From the NCBI GenBank assembly GCA_963981525.1, contig CAXCDZ010000038.1:1-8141 (forward strand): a stretch of DNA of 8,141 bases. Reading direction: 5' to 3'. The notes below the pieces were generated by a model. It was not told the origin of the DNA, did no database searches, and was given only the letters and a program-made list of their open reading frames with translations. The stretch's first letter is position 1; the number at the start of each line of letters is the position of its first letter. A program made the position numbers and the translations under genes. The stretch comes from CAXCDZ01 sp963981525 (GTDB lineage: Bacteria; Patescibacteriota; Microgenomatia; UBA1400; UBA12108). Positions 1-5,587 of this stretch are shown one piece after another.

Positions 1-236
1 GAGAGACCCTCGATCTTATCCACATCTGGTTTGTCCATTAGTCCCAGAAATTGTCTGGCGTAGCTACTGAGACTCTCGACGTACCTGCGCTGCCCCTCGG
101 CGTAAATGGTGTCGAATGCTAGACTGCTCTTGCCACTCCCTGAGACGCCGGTCATGACGACAAATTCGTTCTTGGGAATCTCAAGACTGAGATTCTGGAG
201 GTTGTGCTGGCGGGCGCCGGTTATTTTTATTGACAT
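1..236 (-). CDS. uvrA: Excinuclease ABC subunit A, N-terminal fragment (cut by window edge)
   Basis: UvrA is the damage-recognition ATPase of nucleotide excision repair; it forms a complex with UvrB and loads UvrB onto damaged DNA. Only the first 78 codons are present and the frame runs off the left edge. They begin MSIKITGARQHNL and hold the first ABC-type Walker A motif, GVSGSGKSS, at residues 30-38. The family signatures FDTIYAEGQRRYVESLS and ARQFLG follow, and these are nearly invariant in UvrA. The ATG at 236 is the natural start because the N-terminus aligns with the usual UvrA beginning. The gene lies 82 bases downstream of uvrB on the same strand, so the two may be co-transcribed. There is no strong Shine-Dalgarno sequence; a GGGA lies about 10 bases before the ATG. 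The identification is secure; completeness cannot be judged. Confidence 0.97.
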   Translation of the reverse strand, partial: MSIKITGARQHNLQNLSLEIPKNEFVVMTGVSGSGKSSLAFDTIYAEGQRRYVESLSSYARQFLGLMDKPDVDKIEGL

Positions 237-318
237 AAAAATTAAATCCCAATATCAAAATTACAAATAACAAACAAATAACAAATAATAAACTCTAAAC
301 ATATAAGTGAAAACATAA
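237..318. repeat. AT-rich uvrB-uvrA spacer with three TTATTTGT repeats
   Basis: This 82-base spacer is almost all A and T inside an otherwise GC-rich gene pair. On the plus strand ACAAATAA occurs three times, at 263-270, 274-281 and 281-288, reading TTATTTGT on the coding (minus) strand. The uvrA-proximal part contains a weak -10-like TTTAAT (246-241, minus strand) only four bases before the uvrA ATG. No stem with a T run that would act as a terminator is visible. From memory, similar low-complexity phrases recur between genes in some Patescibacteria genomes, so it may be a dispersed repeat rather than a uvrA control region. That is an inference. Confidence 0.5.
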
Positions 319-2331
319 TTATTTCTTTAATTCTTTTAGTTTGTCCCTCACTTGGATAGCGGCCTCGAAGTTCATATCTTTGGCGAGTCTTTTCATGTCG
401 CGCTCTAATCTCTTGATCCATTTTGCGTGATCCTGAGGAGTGAGGCTGTGAGGGTCTAGATTGATGATCTTGTTATGCTCCTGTGAGTCGATGGTTTGCC
501 AGGGCAGTCCCTCTGTGTCACCTAGATCTGCGACGTTTTCTCTAATGGCTTTTTTGATTGTGGTGGGAGTGATTGAGTGCTCCTTGTTAAACTCGAGCTG
601 GTACTCACGACGACGCTTGATCTCATCGATGGCTCTGGCCATGGAGTCGGTAATCCTGTCGGCATAGAGAATGACCTCTCCTTTTACATTACGAGCGGCG
701 CGACCCATGGTCTGGATAAGTGAGACTCGGGAACGTAGGAAGCCCTCGCGGTCAGCGTCAAGGATCGCAACTAGAGTTACCTCTGGGAGATCTAGTCCTT
801 CACGCAGAAGGTTGACTCCGATGAGAGCGTCAAACTCGTTTTTGCGCAGCCTCTCGAGAATGTCAGTGCGCTCGAGAGTTTTGACGTCAGAGTGGAGGTA
901 GTTAGCTCGCACTCCTTTTTCGATGAGGTATCCGCAGAGATCTTCGGCAGTTTGTTTGGTTAGAGTGGTGACTAGGGTGCGCTCGTTTTTCTTGGCCCTA
1001 GCCTGGATCTCCTTGATGACGTCAGCAATCTCGTTTTTGACTGGTCTAATCTCTATTTCGGGATCGACGATGCCGGTGGGGCGGACCAGCTGCTCGACAA
1101 TTTGTTGAGAGTTATCTAGTTCCCAGTCGTTGGGGGTGGCTGAGACGTGAATGAGGTGGGGAGCTAGGAGCACGAACTCTTCCCATCGGAGCGGTCTGTT
1201 GTCGAGAGCTGAGTTGAGGCGAAAACCGTAGTCAACTAGGTTCTTTTTGCGAGCTTGGTCCCCTCTATACATACCCCTGATTTGCGGGATAGTCATGTGA
1301 GATTCGTCAAGGACTGTGAGCCAGTCGTCACCGTAGCGGTGTGCGAAGAAGTCAAGGAGTGTGTATGGCCTGTCTCCCTTTTCTCGGTTATCAAAGTAGC
1401 GACTATAGTTCTCGATCCCGTTGACGTAGCCGAGTTCGCGGATGGACTCCAGATCATAGTTGGTGCGTTGGAGTAACCTTTGTGCTTCAATGAGTTTGCC
1501 AGCGCTCTTGAGTGCCTTGTATTCTCGGTCGAGATCGGCACGTATCTCAAGTTCGGCTGGTTTGAACCTCGCAGGATCCAGGAGATAGTGTTTGGCTGGG
1601 TAGATAACGAGATTCTGGAGATCTTTTGGTTTACTGCTCACTGAAGAGCCGGAGATGGGGTCAAATTCGGTGATCGAGGAGATCTTGGTCAAGCCAAACT
1701 CTATTCGGTATGCCGTGTCCTGATAGGCGGGGTAGATGTCGAGACTATTGCCCCTGACTCGGAATGTGCCGCGGCTAAACTCGTATTCTGAGCGTTCGTA
1801 CTGCATGCTGATGAGTTTGCGGGCTAGTTCTTGCCAGGCGATTTCTGTGCCAATCGAGACTGGAAGCTCGAACTTGCCGTACTCTCTGGGATCACCGATG
1901 TTATAGATCGCGCTCACCGAGGCCACGACGATGACGTCCTTACGGGTCATGATGTTTTTCGTGGTGACGAGGCGGAGCTTGTCTATTCTTTCGTTGATCT
2001 GAGCTTCTTTCTCAATGTAGGTATCTGAGCTAGCAACATAGGCCTCTGGTTGGTAGAAGTCGTAGTAGGAGACGAAGTAGCTGACTGCAGAGTCAGGGAA
2101 GAACTCGCGCATTTCCTGGTATAGCTGGGCGGCGAGAGTCTTGTTGTGGGTGATTAGGAGAGTTGGTTTCTGGGTTTGCTCGATGACGTTGGAGATCGTA
2201 AAGGTCTTGCCGCTACCCGTGACCCCGAGGAGAGTCTGATCTTTGTGACCAGCATGGAGCCCTTTCTCGAGCTTTGCTATCGCCTGAGGCTGATCTCCGG
2301 TTGGTTGGAATGGTGAGTTGAGTGTAAACAT
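319..2331 (-). CDS. uvrB: Excinuclease ABC subunit B
   Basis: UvrB is the central helicase-like ATPase of bacterial nucleotide excision repair: it receives damaged DNA from UvrA, verifies the lesion and recruits UvrC for incision. Numbering from the upstream GTG at 2337, the Walker A motif GVTGSGKT is at residues 38-45. The damage-probing beta-hairpin (YYDFYQPEAYVASSDTYIEKE) is at about 91-111, the DESH Walker B motif at 344-347, NLLREGLDLPEV at 509-520 and the arginine-finger motif QTMGRAARN at 542-550. The C-terminal UVR coiled hairpin that contacts UvrC spans about 637-672. Total length (670-672 residues) is normal. I chose the ATG at 2331, giving MFTLNSPFQPTGDQP as in most UvrB proteins. 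The in-frame GTG at 2337 would add two residues and lies upstream of, or at, the predicted transcription start. All motifs are intact, so the protein should be functional. Confidence 0.98.
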   Translation of the reverse strand: MFTLNSPFQPTGDQPQAIAKLEKGLHAGHKDQTLLGVTGSGKTFTISNVIEQTQKPTLLITHNKTLAAQLYQEMREFFPDSAVSYFVSYYDFYQPEAYVASSDTYIEKEAQINERIDKLRLVTTKNIMTRKDVIVVASVSAIYNIGDPREYGKFELPVSIGTEIAWQELARKLISMQYERSEYEFSRGTFRVRGNSLDIYPAYQDTAYRIEFGLTKISSITEFDPISGSSVSSKPKDLQNLVIYPAKHYLLDPARFKPAELEIRADLDREYKALKSAGKLIEAQRLLQRTNYDLESIRELGYVNGIENYSRYFDNREKGDRPYTLLDFFAHRYGDDWLTVLDESHMTIPQIRGMYRGDQARKKNLVDYGFRLNSALDNRPLRWEEFVLLAPHLIHVSATPNDWELDNSQQIVEQLVRPTGIVDPEIEIRPVKNEIADVIKEIQARAKKNERTLVTTLTKQTAEDLCGYLIEKGVRANYLHSDVKTLERTDILERLRKNEFDALIGVNLLREGLDLPEVTLVAILDADREGFLRSRVSLIQTMGRAARNVKGEVILYADRITDSMARAIDEIKRRREYQLEFNKEHSITPTTIKKAIRENVADLGDTEGLPWQTIDSQEHNKIINLDPHSLTPQDHAKWIKRLERDMKRLAKDMNFEAAIQVRDKLKELKK

Positions 2332-2340
2332 GAACACTCT

Positions 2341-2349
2341 AGTATAACA
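2341..2349 (-). promoter_or_regulatory. Extended -10 promoter element of uvrB
   Basis: On the minus strand this reads TGTTATACT, a TGn extension followed by a five-of-six match to TATAAT. Transcription should start about 6-7 bases downstream, near 2334-2335, leaving only 3-4 bases before the ATG at 2331. The uvrB mRNA would then be essentially leaderless. No convincing -35 hexamer is seen, which is usual for extended -10 promoters. The element lies in the short gap after the stop of the ATP-grasp gene, so uvrB has its own promoter even though its neighbour points the same way. Confidence 0.55.
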
Positions 2350-2367
2350 CTGTTTCGGGTATTATTC

Positions 2368-3453
2368 CTAGGAGTGGTTAGTGTTAACTCGATGAGTGAG
2401 CTCAGAGATGATGCGACGAATGAGTCGTTGGCCTTTGTTCTGACTAAGTTTGCTGGTGAGAGTCCAGTCAATTCCGGGATTGCTATTGCCTTCGATGAAA
2501 TAGACTCTTCCGGCGTTACTAATCACGAAGTCGAGCGCGTAGAGGGAGTGAGGCTTGTTGATCTTGGTCATGAGTTTGCTGGCAATCTTGTTTACGAGAG
2601 GAGGTATTTCTAGATCAGTGAGATAGATGAGCTCACCACCCTGATGTTGATTGCAGCGAAAATCATCCCCTTTTGCAATTCTAATGTAGCACTGGAGTAA
2701 CTGGTTGTGTTGGATGATGAGTCTGATGTCAGTTGCTGCTTGCCTGTTCTTGTATGTGTAACCTTTGTCGAAGTGGAGGAAAGGTTGGATCACGAACTTG
2801 ATCTTGGGATTCTCGAGCATGATCTGGTTGATCTTGACTGGCATATTGGTACTGACTTTGTAGACGTGGTTACCCCCTGCCCCGAAGCGATCTTTGAGCA
2901 CAATCGCAGTTGAAAAATCATCTGGGAATGGGTGCTCTCTGAGTAATTTGCGAAGTCTAGTGATAGAAATGTGAATATCTCTGGGGCGACTGGAGTATAT
3001 ATCGGAGGTAGGAATGGCGTAGTCGGAAAACTGACGATAAGTGACAAGTTTGTCATAGAAGATCTGGAAGAGTGTGGGGTCGTTAAATGGAGTCACGGAG
3101 TTGTCAGAGAGAAGGAGTGTTCGCTCTGCAGCCCTCTTAGTTGAGCTAGGAGAGAGCTTATCAAAGATCTGATTGGACTGGGCGGAGTGATTGACCTTGG
3201 TCCAACCTGAGGGAGTTTGCGTCCAGTAACTACTGCAAGTACCGGGACCCGTAATGTCTGAGGAGGAGGTGAAGCCGGCTGACAGCCCCTGAGTTTTGCA
3301 GTGGTTGAGAAAATAGGCATATGAAACGTTATAGTTCGCTCTTGCGGAGTCGACGAGAAATGGTTTTTTACTATGGGTGTCAAGGACTGTGGCGCTGAGT
3401 GCAATGGCTGCAGAGTAGACCACGAGGACGTCGAGTTTTTTGATCTTTTTCAT
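2368..3453 (-). CDS. RimK-like ATP-grasp ligase-family protein of unknown substrate
   Basis: The protein has 361 residues. The N-terminal part (about 1-130) looks like a pre-ATP-grasp domain, with a short beta-alpha start (LDVLVVYSAAIALSATVL) that could be mistaken for a membrane segment. The ATP-grasp fold follows. VLKDRFGAGGNHVYKV (185-200) carries the phosphate-binding lysine and glycine-rich loop, FVIQPF (220-225) is the adenine-contact strand, and DIRLII (242-247) follows. R258 and NQHQGGE (268-274) are likely catalytic or nucleotide contacts. FIEGNSNPG (319-327) supplies the metal-binding E321 and N323 in the E-x-N-x-x-P-G pattern typical of RimK and related amino-acid ligases. Such enzymes join a carboxylate, activated as acyl phosphate, to an amine or thiol. 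The substrate cannot be read from the sequence. The gene sits upstream of uvrB on the same strand; nothing ties it to DNA repair. The start ATG has AGGA six bases upstream. Confidence 0.82.
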   Translation of the reverse strand: MKKIKKLDVLVVYSAAIALSATVLDTHSKKPFLVDSARANYNVSYAYFLNHCKTQGLSAGFTSSSDITGPGTCSSYWTQTPSGWTKVNHSAQSNQIFDKLSPSSTKRAAERTLLLSDNSVTPFNDPTLFQIFYDKLVTYRQFSDYAIPTSDIYSSRPRDIHISITRLRKLLREHPFPDDFSTAIVLKDRFGAGGNHVYKVSTNMPVKINQIMLENPKIKFVIQPFLHFDKGYTYKNRQAATDIRLIIQHNQLLQCYIRIAKGDDFRCNQHQGGELIYLTDLEIPPLVNKIASKLMTKINKPHSLYALDFVISNAGRVYFIEGNSNPGIDWTLTSKLSQNKGQRLIRRIISELTHRVNTNHS

Positions 3454-3459
3454 TATCTA

Positions 3460-3463
3460 TCCT
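3460..3463 (-). promoter_or_regulatory. Shine-Dalgarno site of the ATP-grasp gene
   Basis: AGGA on the minus strand, six bases before the ATG at 3453. It is the clearest ribosome-binding site in the window and supports this start codon. It contrasts with uvrB and the orphan gene, which seem to lack leaders. Confidence 0.5.
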
Positions 3464-3479
3464 ATAAGTGTATGTAACA

Positions 3480-3485
3480 AGTATA
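3480..3485 (-). promoter_or_regulatory. Possible -10 box of the ATP-grasp gene
   Basis: TATACT on the minus strand. Its predicted transcription start would be near 3473, giving a leader of about 20 bases that just includes the AGGA ribosome-binding site. No recognisable -35 hexamer is visible at the expected distance, so the call rests on the hexamer and its position only. Confidence 0.35.
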
Positions 3486-3511
3486 CACGAATTGGGGATA
3501 TATTGCTGGGA

Positions 3512-4003
3512 TTAGAAGGAAATGCCGTCAGTACCTATGGCGATACTTGCTCTTGGGCCAGGCTTGGGAAGGCCTTTTGGGCGAGATTTAGACCATTTTT
3601 GTGAGCCGGCGGTGGGAATAGAGGGATGGGTTATTGAATTTTGGAGAGTTAGTTCGACTTCTTGTCGTAACACTTGATTCTCAGAGCCAATTCGACTGAG
3701 GGAGTTGGATTTGGTGGTGTGGACGTAAGTTTGACTGGGAGTGTGATTGAGTTCGCGCGCTTTTGATACTGGGGAGTGGGTTGTATCGCCACGATTGTCA
3801 TGAGCTAGAATGAGTGCAGTGCGACGCCCCCCCTTCCACTTGGGTGCTTCTTCGACGAGAGGTTGTTCTTTAGTAGAAATTTGGGGGAAGACAACTATTG
3901 TAGACATTACACTTACTAATGCAAATGGGTCAATATGCGGGCCTTGGTCGAAGTGAGTAGACTCAAGTCTCTCTAGTTCATCCAGTGTAGTTTCGACTTT
4001 CAT
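3512..4003 (-). CDS. Hypothetical protein, 163 residues, unrecognised
   Basis: I do not recognise this protein. It starts with an acidic, helix-prone segment (MKVETTLDELERLE). A beta-like stretch (VSVMSTIVVFPQI, about 30-42) and a basic strand (GGRRTALILAHDNRGD, about 58-73) follow. The C-terminal third is rich in Ser, Pro, Lys and Arg (KWSKSRPKGLPKPGPRAS) and probably disordered. There is no signal peptide, membrane helix or catalytic motif. It is believed to be a gene because a perfect TATAAT on its strand lies seven bases before the ATG and the 492-base frame is open in a GC-rich region. A shorter start at the ATG ending at 3907 (MSTIVVFPQ) is possible. A chance open frame cannot be excluded. 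Confidence 0.5.
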   Translation of the reverse strand: MKVETTLDELERLESTHFDQGPHIDPFALVSVMSTIVVFPQISTKEQPLVEEAPKWKGGRRTALILAHDNRGDTTHSPVSKARELNHTPSQTYVHTTKSNSLSRIGSENQVLRQEVELTLQNSITHPSIPTAGSQKWSKSRPKGLPKPGPRASIAIGTDGISF

Positions 4004-4010
4004 ACTGATA

Positions 4011-4016
4011 ATTATA
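4011..4016 (-). promoter_or_regulatory. -10 box giving a leaderless transcript of the 163-residue gene
   Basis: This is a perfect TATAAT on the minus strand, with exactly seven bases between it and the ATG at 4003. A transcript starting at the usual distance would begin at or within a base or two of the A of the ATG. No strong -35 is seen. It faces away from the tRNA-His promoter, and the two -10 boxes are the arms of a 7-base inverted repeat: ATTATAC at 4011-4017 and GTATAAT at 4044-4050. Confidence 0.5.
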
Positions 4017-4022
4017 CTTAAT

Positions 4023-4050
4023 TTGTCGAGATGTAGTTGTGAGGTATAAT
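4023..4050 (+). promoter_or_regulatory. Promoter of tRNA-His
   Basis: A perfect -10 box, TATAAT, lies at 4045-4050, and a weaker -35-like TTGTCG lies at 4023-4028 with a 16-base spacer. Transcription should begin near 4057, only about four bases before the mature tRNA 5' end, so RNase P would remove a very short leader. The region is shared with the divergent promoter of the 163-residue gene. Confidence 0.55.
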
Positions 4051-4060
4051 TACAGGTATT

Positions 4061-4138
4061 GGTGGCTGTAACTCAGCTGGTTAGAGTGCCTCCCTGTGAA
4101 GGAGGATGTCGGCGGTTCGAATCCGCTCAGCCACCCCA
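4061..4138 (+). tRNA. tRNA-His (anticodon GTG), with encoded G-1 and CCA
   Basis: This gene folds as a complete cloverleaf. The acceptor stem is GTGGCTG (4062-4068) with CAGCCAC (4128-4134), and U8-A9 follow. The D stem is ACTC/GAGT with a GG-containing loop. The anticodon stem is CCTCC/GGAGG around loop CTGTGAA, with anticodon GTG at 4096-4098. The variable loop is ATGTC, and the T arm is GGCGG-TTCGAAT-CCGCT with one G-U pair. The extra G at 4061 is the G-1 that bacterial histidyl-tRNA synthetase requires; it faces discriminator C73 (4135), as is characteristic of tRNA-His. The 3' CCA (4136-4138) is encoded. The last 12 bases overlap the stop end of the opposite-strand serine recombinase gene, consistent with use as an integration site. 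The tRNA itself is intact. Confidence 0.97.
4127..4138. other. Candidate attachment-site end: tRNA-His 3' end shared with recombinase gene
   Basis: The 12 bases at the 3' end of the tRNA (part of the acceptor stem, C73 and CCA) also encode, on the minus strand, the last residues W-G-G and the TGA stop of the serine recombinase. An integrase gene abutting a tRNA 3' end is the classic layout of an attL or attR junction, in which the element restores the tRNA. The exact crossover point cannot be placed because the other junction is outside the window. Serine integrases need only a 2-base common core, so no long direct repeat is required. Confidence 0.5.
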
Positions 4139-5587
4139 AGACGGTCGCTCGGCGTATTTTAGGATAGCGTCGAATGGCTTTTGCACTTCGTATAGCACCT
4201 TTTTACCCTTAACCTGCATGTTCGATAGTACGAGTCCCATTAATTGACGTTTTTCGTCAGCTTTCGAACATCTGAATAGTTCGCCTGCCCTCTTTGCTAT
4301 CTCTACCAGATATGTGACTTGCATATAGTACTCGTCGTCGGTCCTGGTAAGTTTCTTGAGTTTGTTGTCAAAAAATCGCTGTTCTTGCCTATATCTCTCA
4401 TATCTCTTTGTATATTCACTCTCGGTAATACGCCCATCGGCTCGATCATCGTATAACACTTCGATTCTTTTCTCGTATTTCTCGTGTTCTTGGGTAAACT
4501 TTTTGTATTGCTCGTGATAGAAATCAGCCTTGTTTACATGATTAGCCTTGAGTGCAACCCTGATCTCATCGATCACCTCATCGGGGATTTTCATCTTGTC
4601 AAACAAGTCGCCTAGCTGTTCGGTTATGGCCTCTTCTCTAAGGTACTTAGCGCCATGCTTACCCTTTGATTGTGTGCAGTGGTAGTAGTTGTGACCTCTT
4701 TGCTTTTCATGGGTTATAGCGCATCCACAATCATCACAGCGCAGTACGCCTCTGTACTTGAAACAGTCGAGTCCTGATATTTTTGCCTTGTTAGTGTAGC
4801 GACCATACTTTATCTCTTTGACTTTATCCCAGATTTCACGCTCAATGATTAGTCGATAAATATGATCATACTTCCTGCCACCTCTAGTCATTACGCCTAC
4901 GTAAAATTCGTTATTGAGAATATCACCAACCTTGCTTTTGTTCCACTTGAGGCCATGATGTTCTTGTAGCATATCTATAACCTGATTCATTGAATAGGCT
5001 CGAGATACATACCAGGCGTATATTTGCTGTACGATTTTTGAGTTGAGTGGGTGTACTTCGATTGTCTTGGTCCCATCGTCATTAGTGATGTTGCTATAGC
5101 CAAATGGTGCCTTGCCTGGCCACTCGCCCTTGAGTAGCTTGCCTTCGATACCTCTCTTAGTGTTATCACTGATTGCATCAGAATAGTATTTGCCTAAACC
5201 CAAGGTTAGAGTAAAAGCAAATTTTTGTGATGCAGAAATCTGACTATTGATTACTTGCCCATCTGAGGCAAAATGCAACTCCATCTCGTCGTTGAGGGAC
5301 CTCTCATATAGGACGTTTACTCTAGAGTCGAAGACGTTACGAGATAGTCTATCGATCTTGTCAAAGCAGACCGCTACTTTTTCCTTGTACGCCAGAATAG
5401 TATTCACAATCTCATCAAACTCGACTCTCTTATCCTTGTATGCACTCTCGTCAAAACTATGCTTAGCAACTATCTCAAAGCCCTTGGACTGACAATATCT
5501 GATTAATCGCTCTTCTTGAGCAGGTAGAGAATTACCAGCCTCCATTTGCTCTTGAGTGCTTACTCTTGAGATTATTATGGCTTTCAT
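4127..5587 (-). CDS. Large serine recombinase (site-specific integrase/resolvase family)
   Basis: This 486-residue protein has the large-serine-recombinase layout. The resolvase catalytic domain occupies about 1-145, with SRVSTQEQ at 7-14 (nucleophile Ser10, Arg8) and active-site arginines in IDRLSRN (R80, R83). The Recombinase DNA-binding domain spans about 150-260, starting near GKAPFGY and including NNEFYVGVMTRGG. A zinc ribbon follows at about 279-311, with C284, C287, C289 and C304 visible. A charged coiled-coil segment (about 355-413, containing DDRADGRITESEYTKRYERY) is the kind that controls synapsis and direction in integrases. Such enzymes cut both att sites with 2-base overhangs through a phosphoserine link. 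The ATG overlaps the stop of the restriction gene (ATGA) and no Shine-Dalgarno is seen, so translation is probably coupled. The final W-G-G and stop are encoded by tRNA-His sequence, which suggests it mediates integration there. All catalytic residues I can check are present. Confidence 0.94.
   Translation of the reverse strand: MKAIIISRVSTQEQMEAGNSLPAQEERLIRYCQSKGFEIVAKHSFDESAYKDKRVEFDEIVNTILAYKEKVAVCFDKIDRLSRNVFDSRVNVLYERSLNDEMELHFASDGQVINSQISASQKFAFTLTLGLGKYYSDAISDNTKRGIEGKLLKGEWPGKAPFGYSNITNDDGTKTIEVHPLNSKIVQQIYAWYVSRAYSMNQVIDMLQEHHGLKWNKSKVGDILNNEFYVGVMTRGGRKYDHIYRLIIEREIWDKVKEIKYGRYTNKAKISGLDCFKYRGVLRCDDCGCAITHEKQRGHNYYHCTQSKGKHGAKYLREEAITEQLGDLFDKMKIPDEVIDEIRVALKANHVNKADFYHEQYKKFTQEHEKYEKRIEVLYDDRADGRITESEYTKRYERYRQEQRFFDNKLKKLTRTDDEYYMQVTYLVEIAKRAGELFRCSKADEKRQLMGLVLSNMQVKGKKVLYEVQKPFDAILKYAERPSWGG

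Noticed and set aside
1255..1476. Plus-strand frames opposite uvrB, here and at 461-667, 671-901, 923-1108 and 1831-2028
   Set aside because: They are antisense to a highly conserved uvrB reading frame and have no start signals.
2335..2337. GTG as the start codon of uvrB
   Set aside because: The ATG two codons downstream matches the family N-terminus better, and the predicted transcription start lies at or after the GTG.
3093..3404. A 103-codon minus-strand frame inside the ATP-grasp gene
   Set aside because: It is an out-of-frame shadow of a protein with clear ATP-grasp motifs.
3429..3453. Signal peptide or membrane anchor on the ATP-grasp protein
   Set aside because: The hydrophobic stretch is short and broken by small and polar residues, and it fits the first strand and helix of the pre-ATP-grasp domain.
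4127..4129. TGA read as glycine or tryptophan, as in some Patescibacteria
   Set aside because: TGA closes both the recombinase and the restriction gene at sensible lengths, and no gene has an in-frame TGA, so the standard code fits.
4139..4190. Possible stem-loop (CGCT ... AGCG) just after the tRNA as a terminator or att arm
   Set aside because: The arms are only four bases with a long loop and no T run, which is expected by chance.
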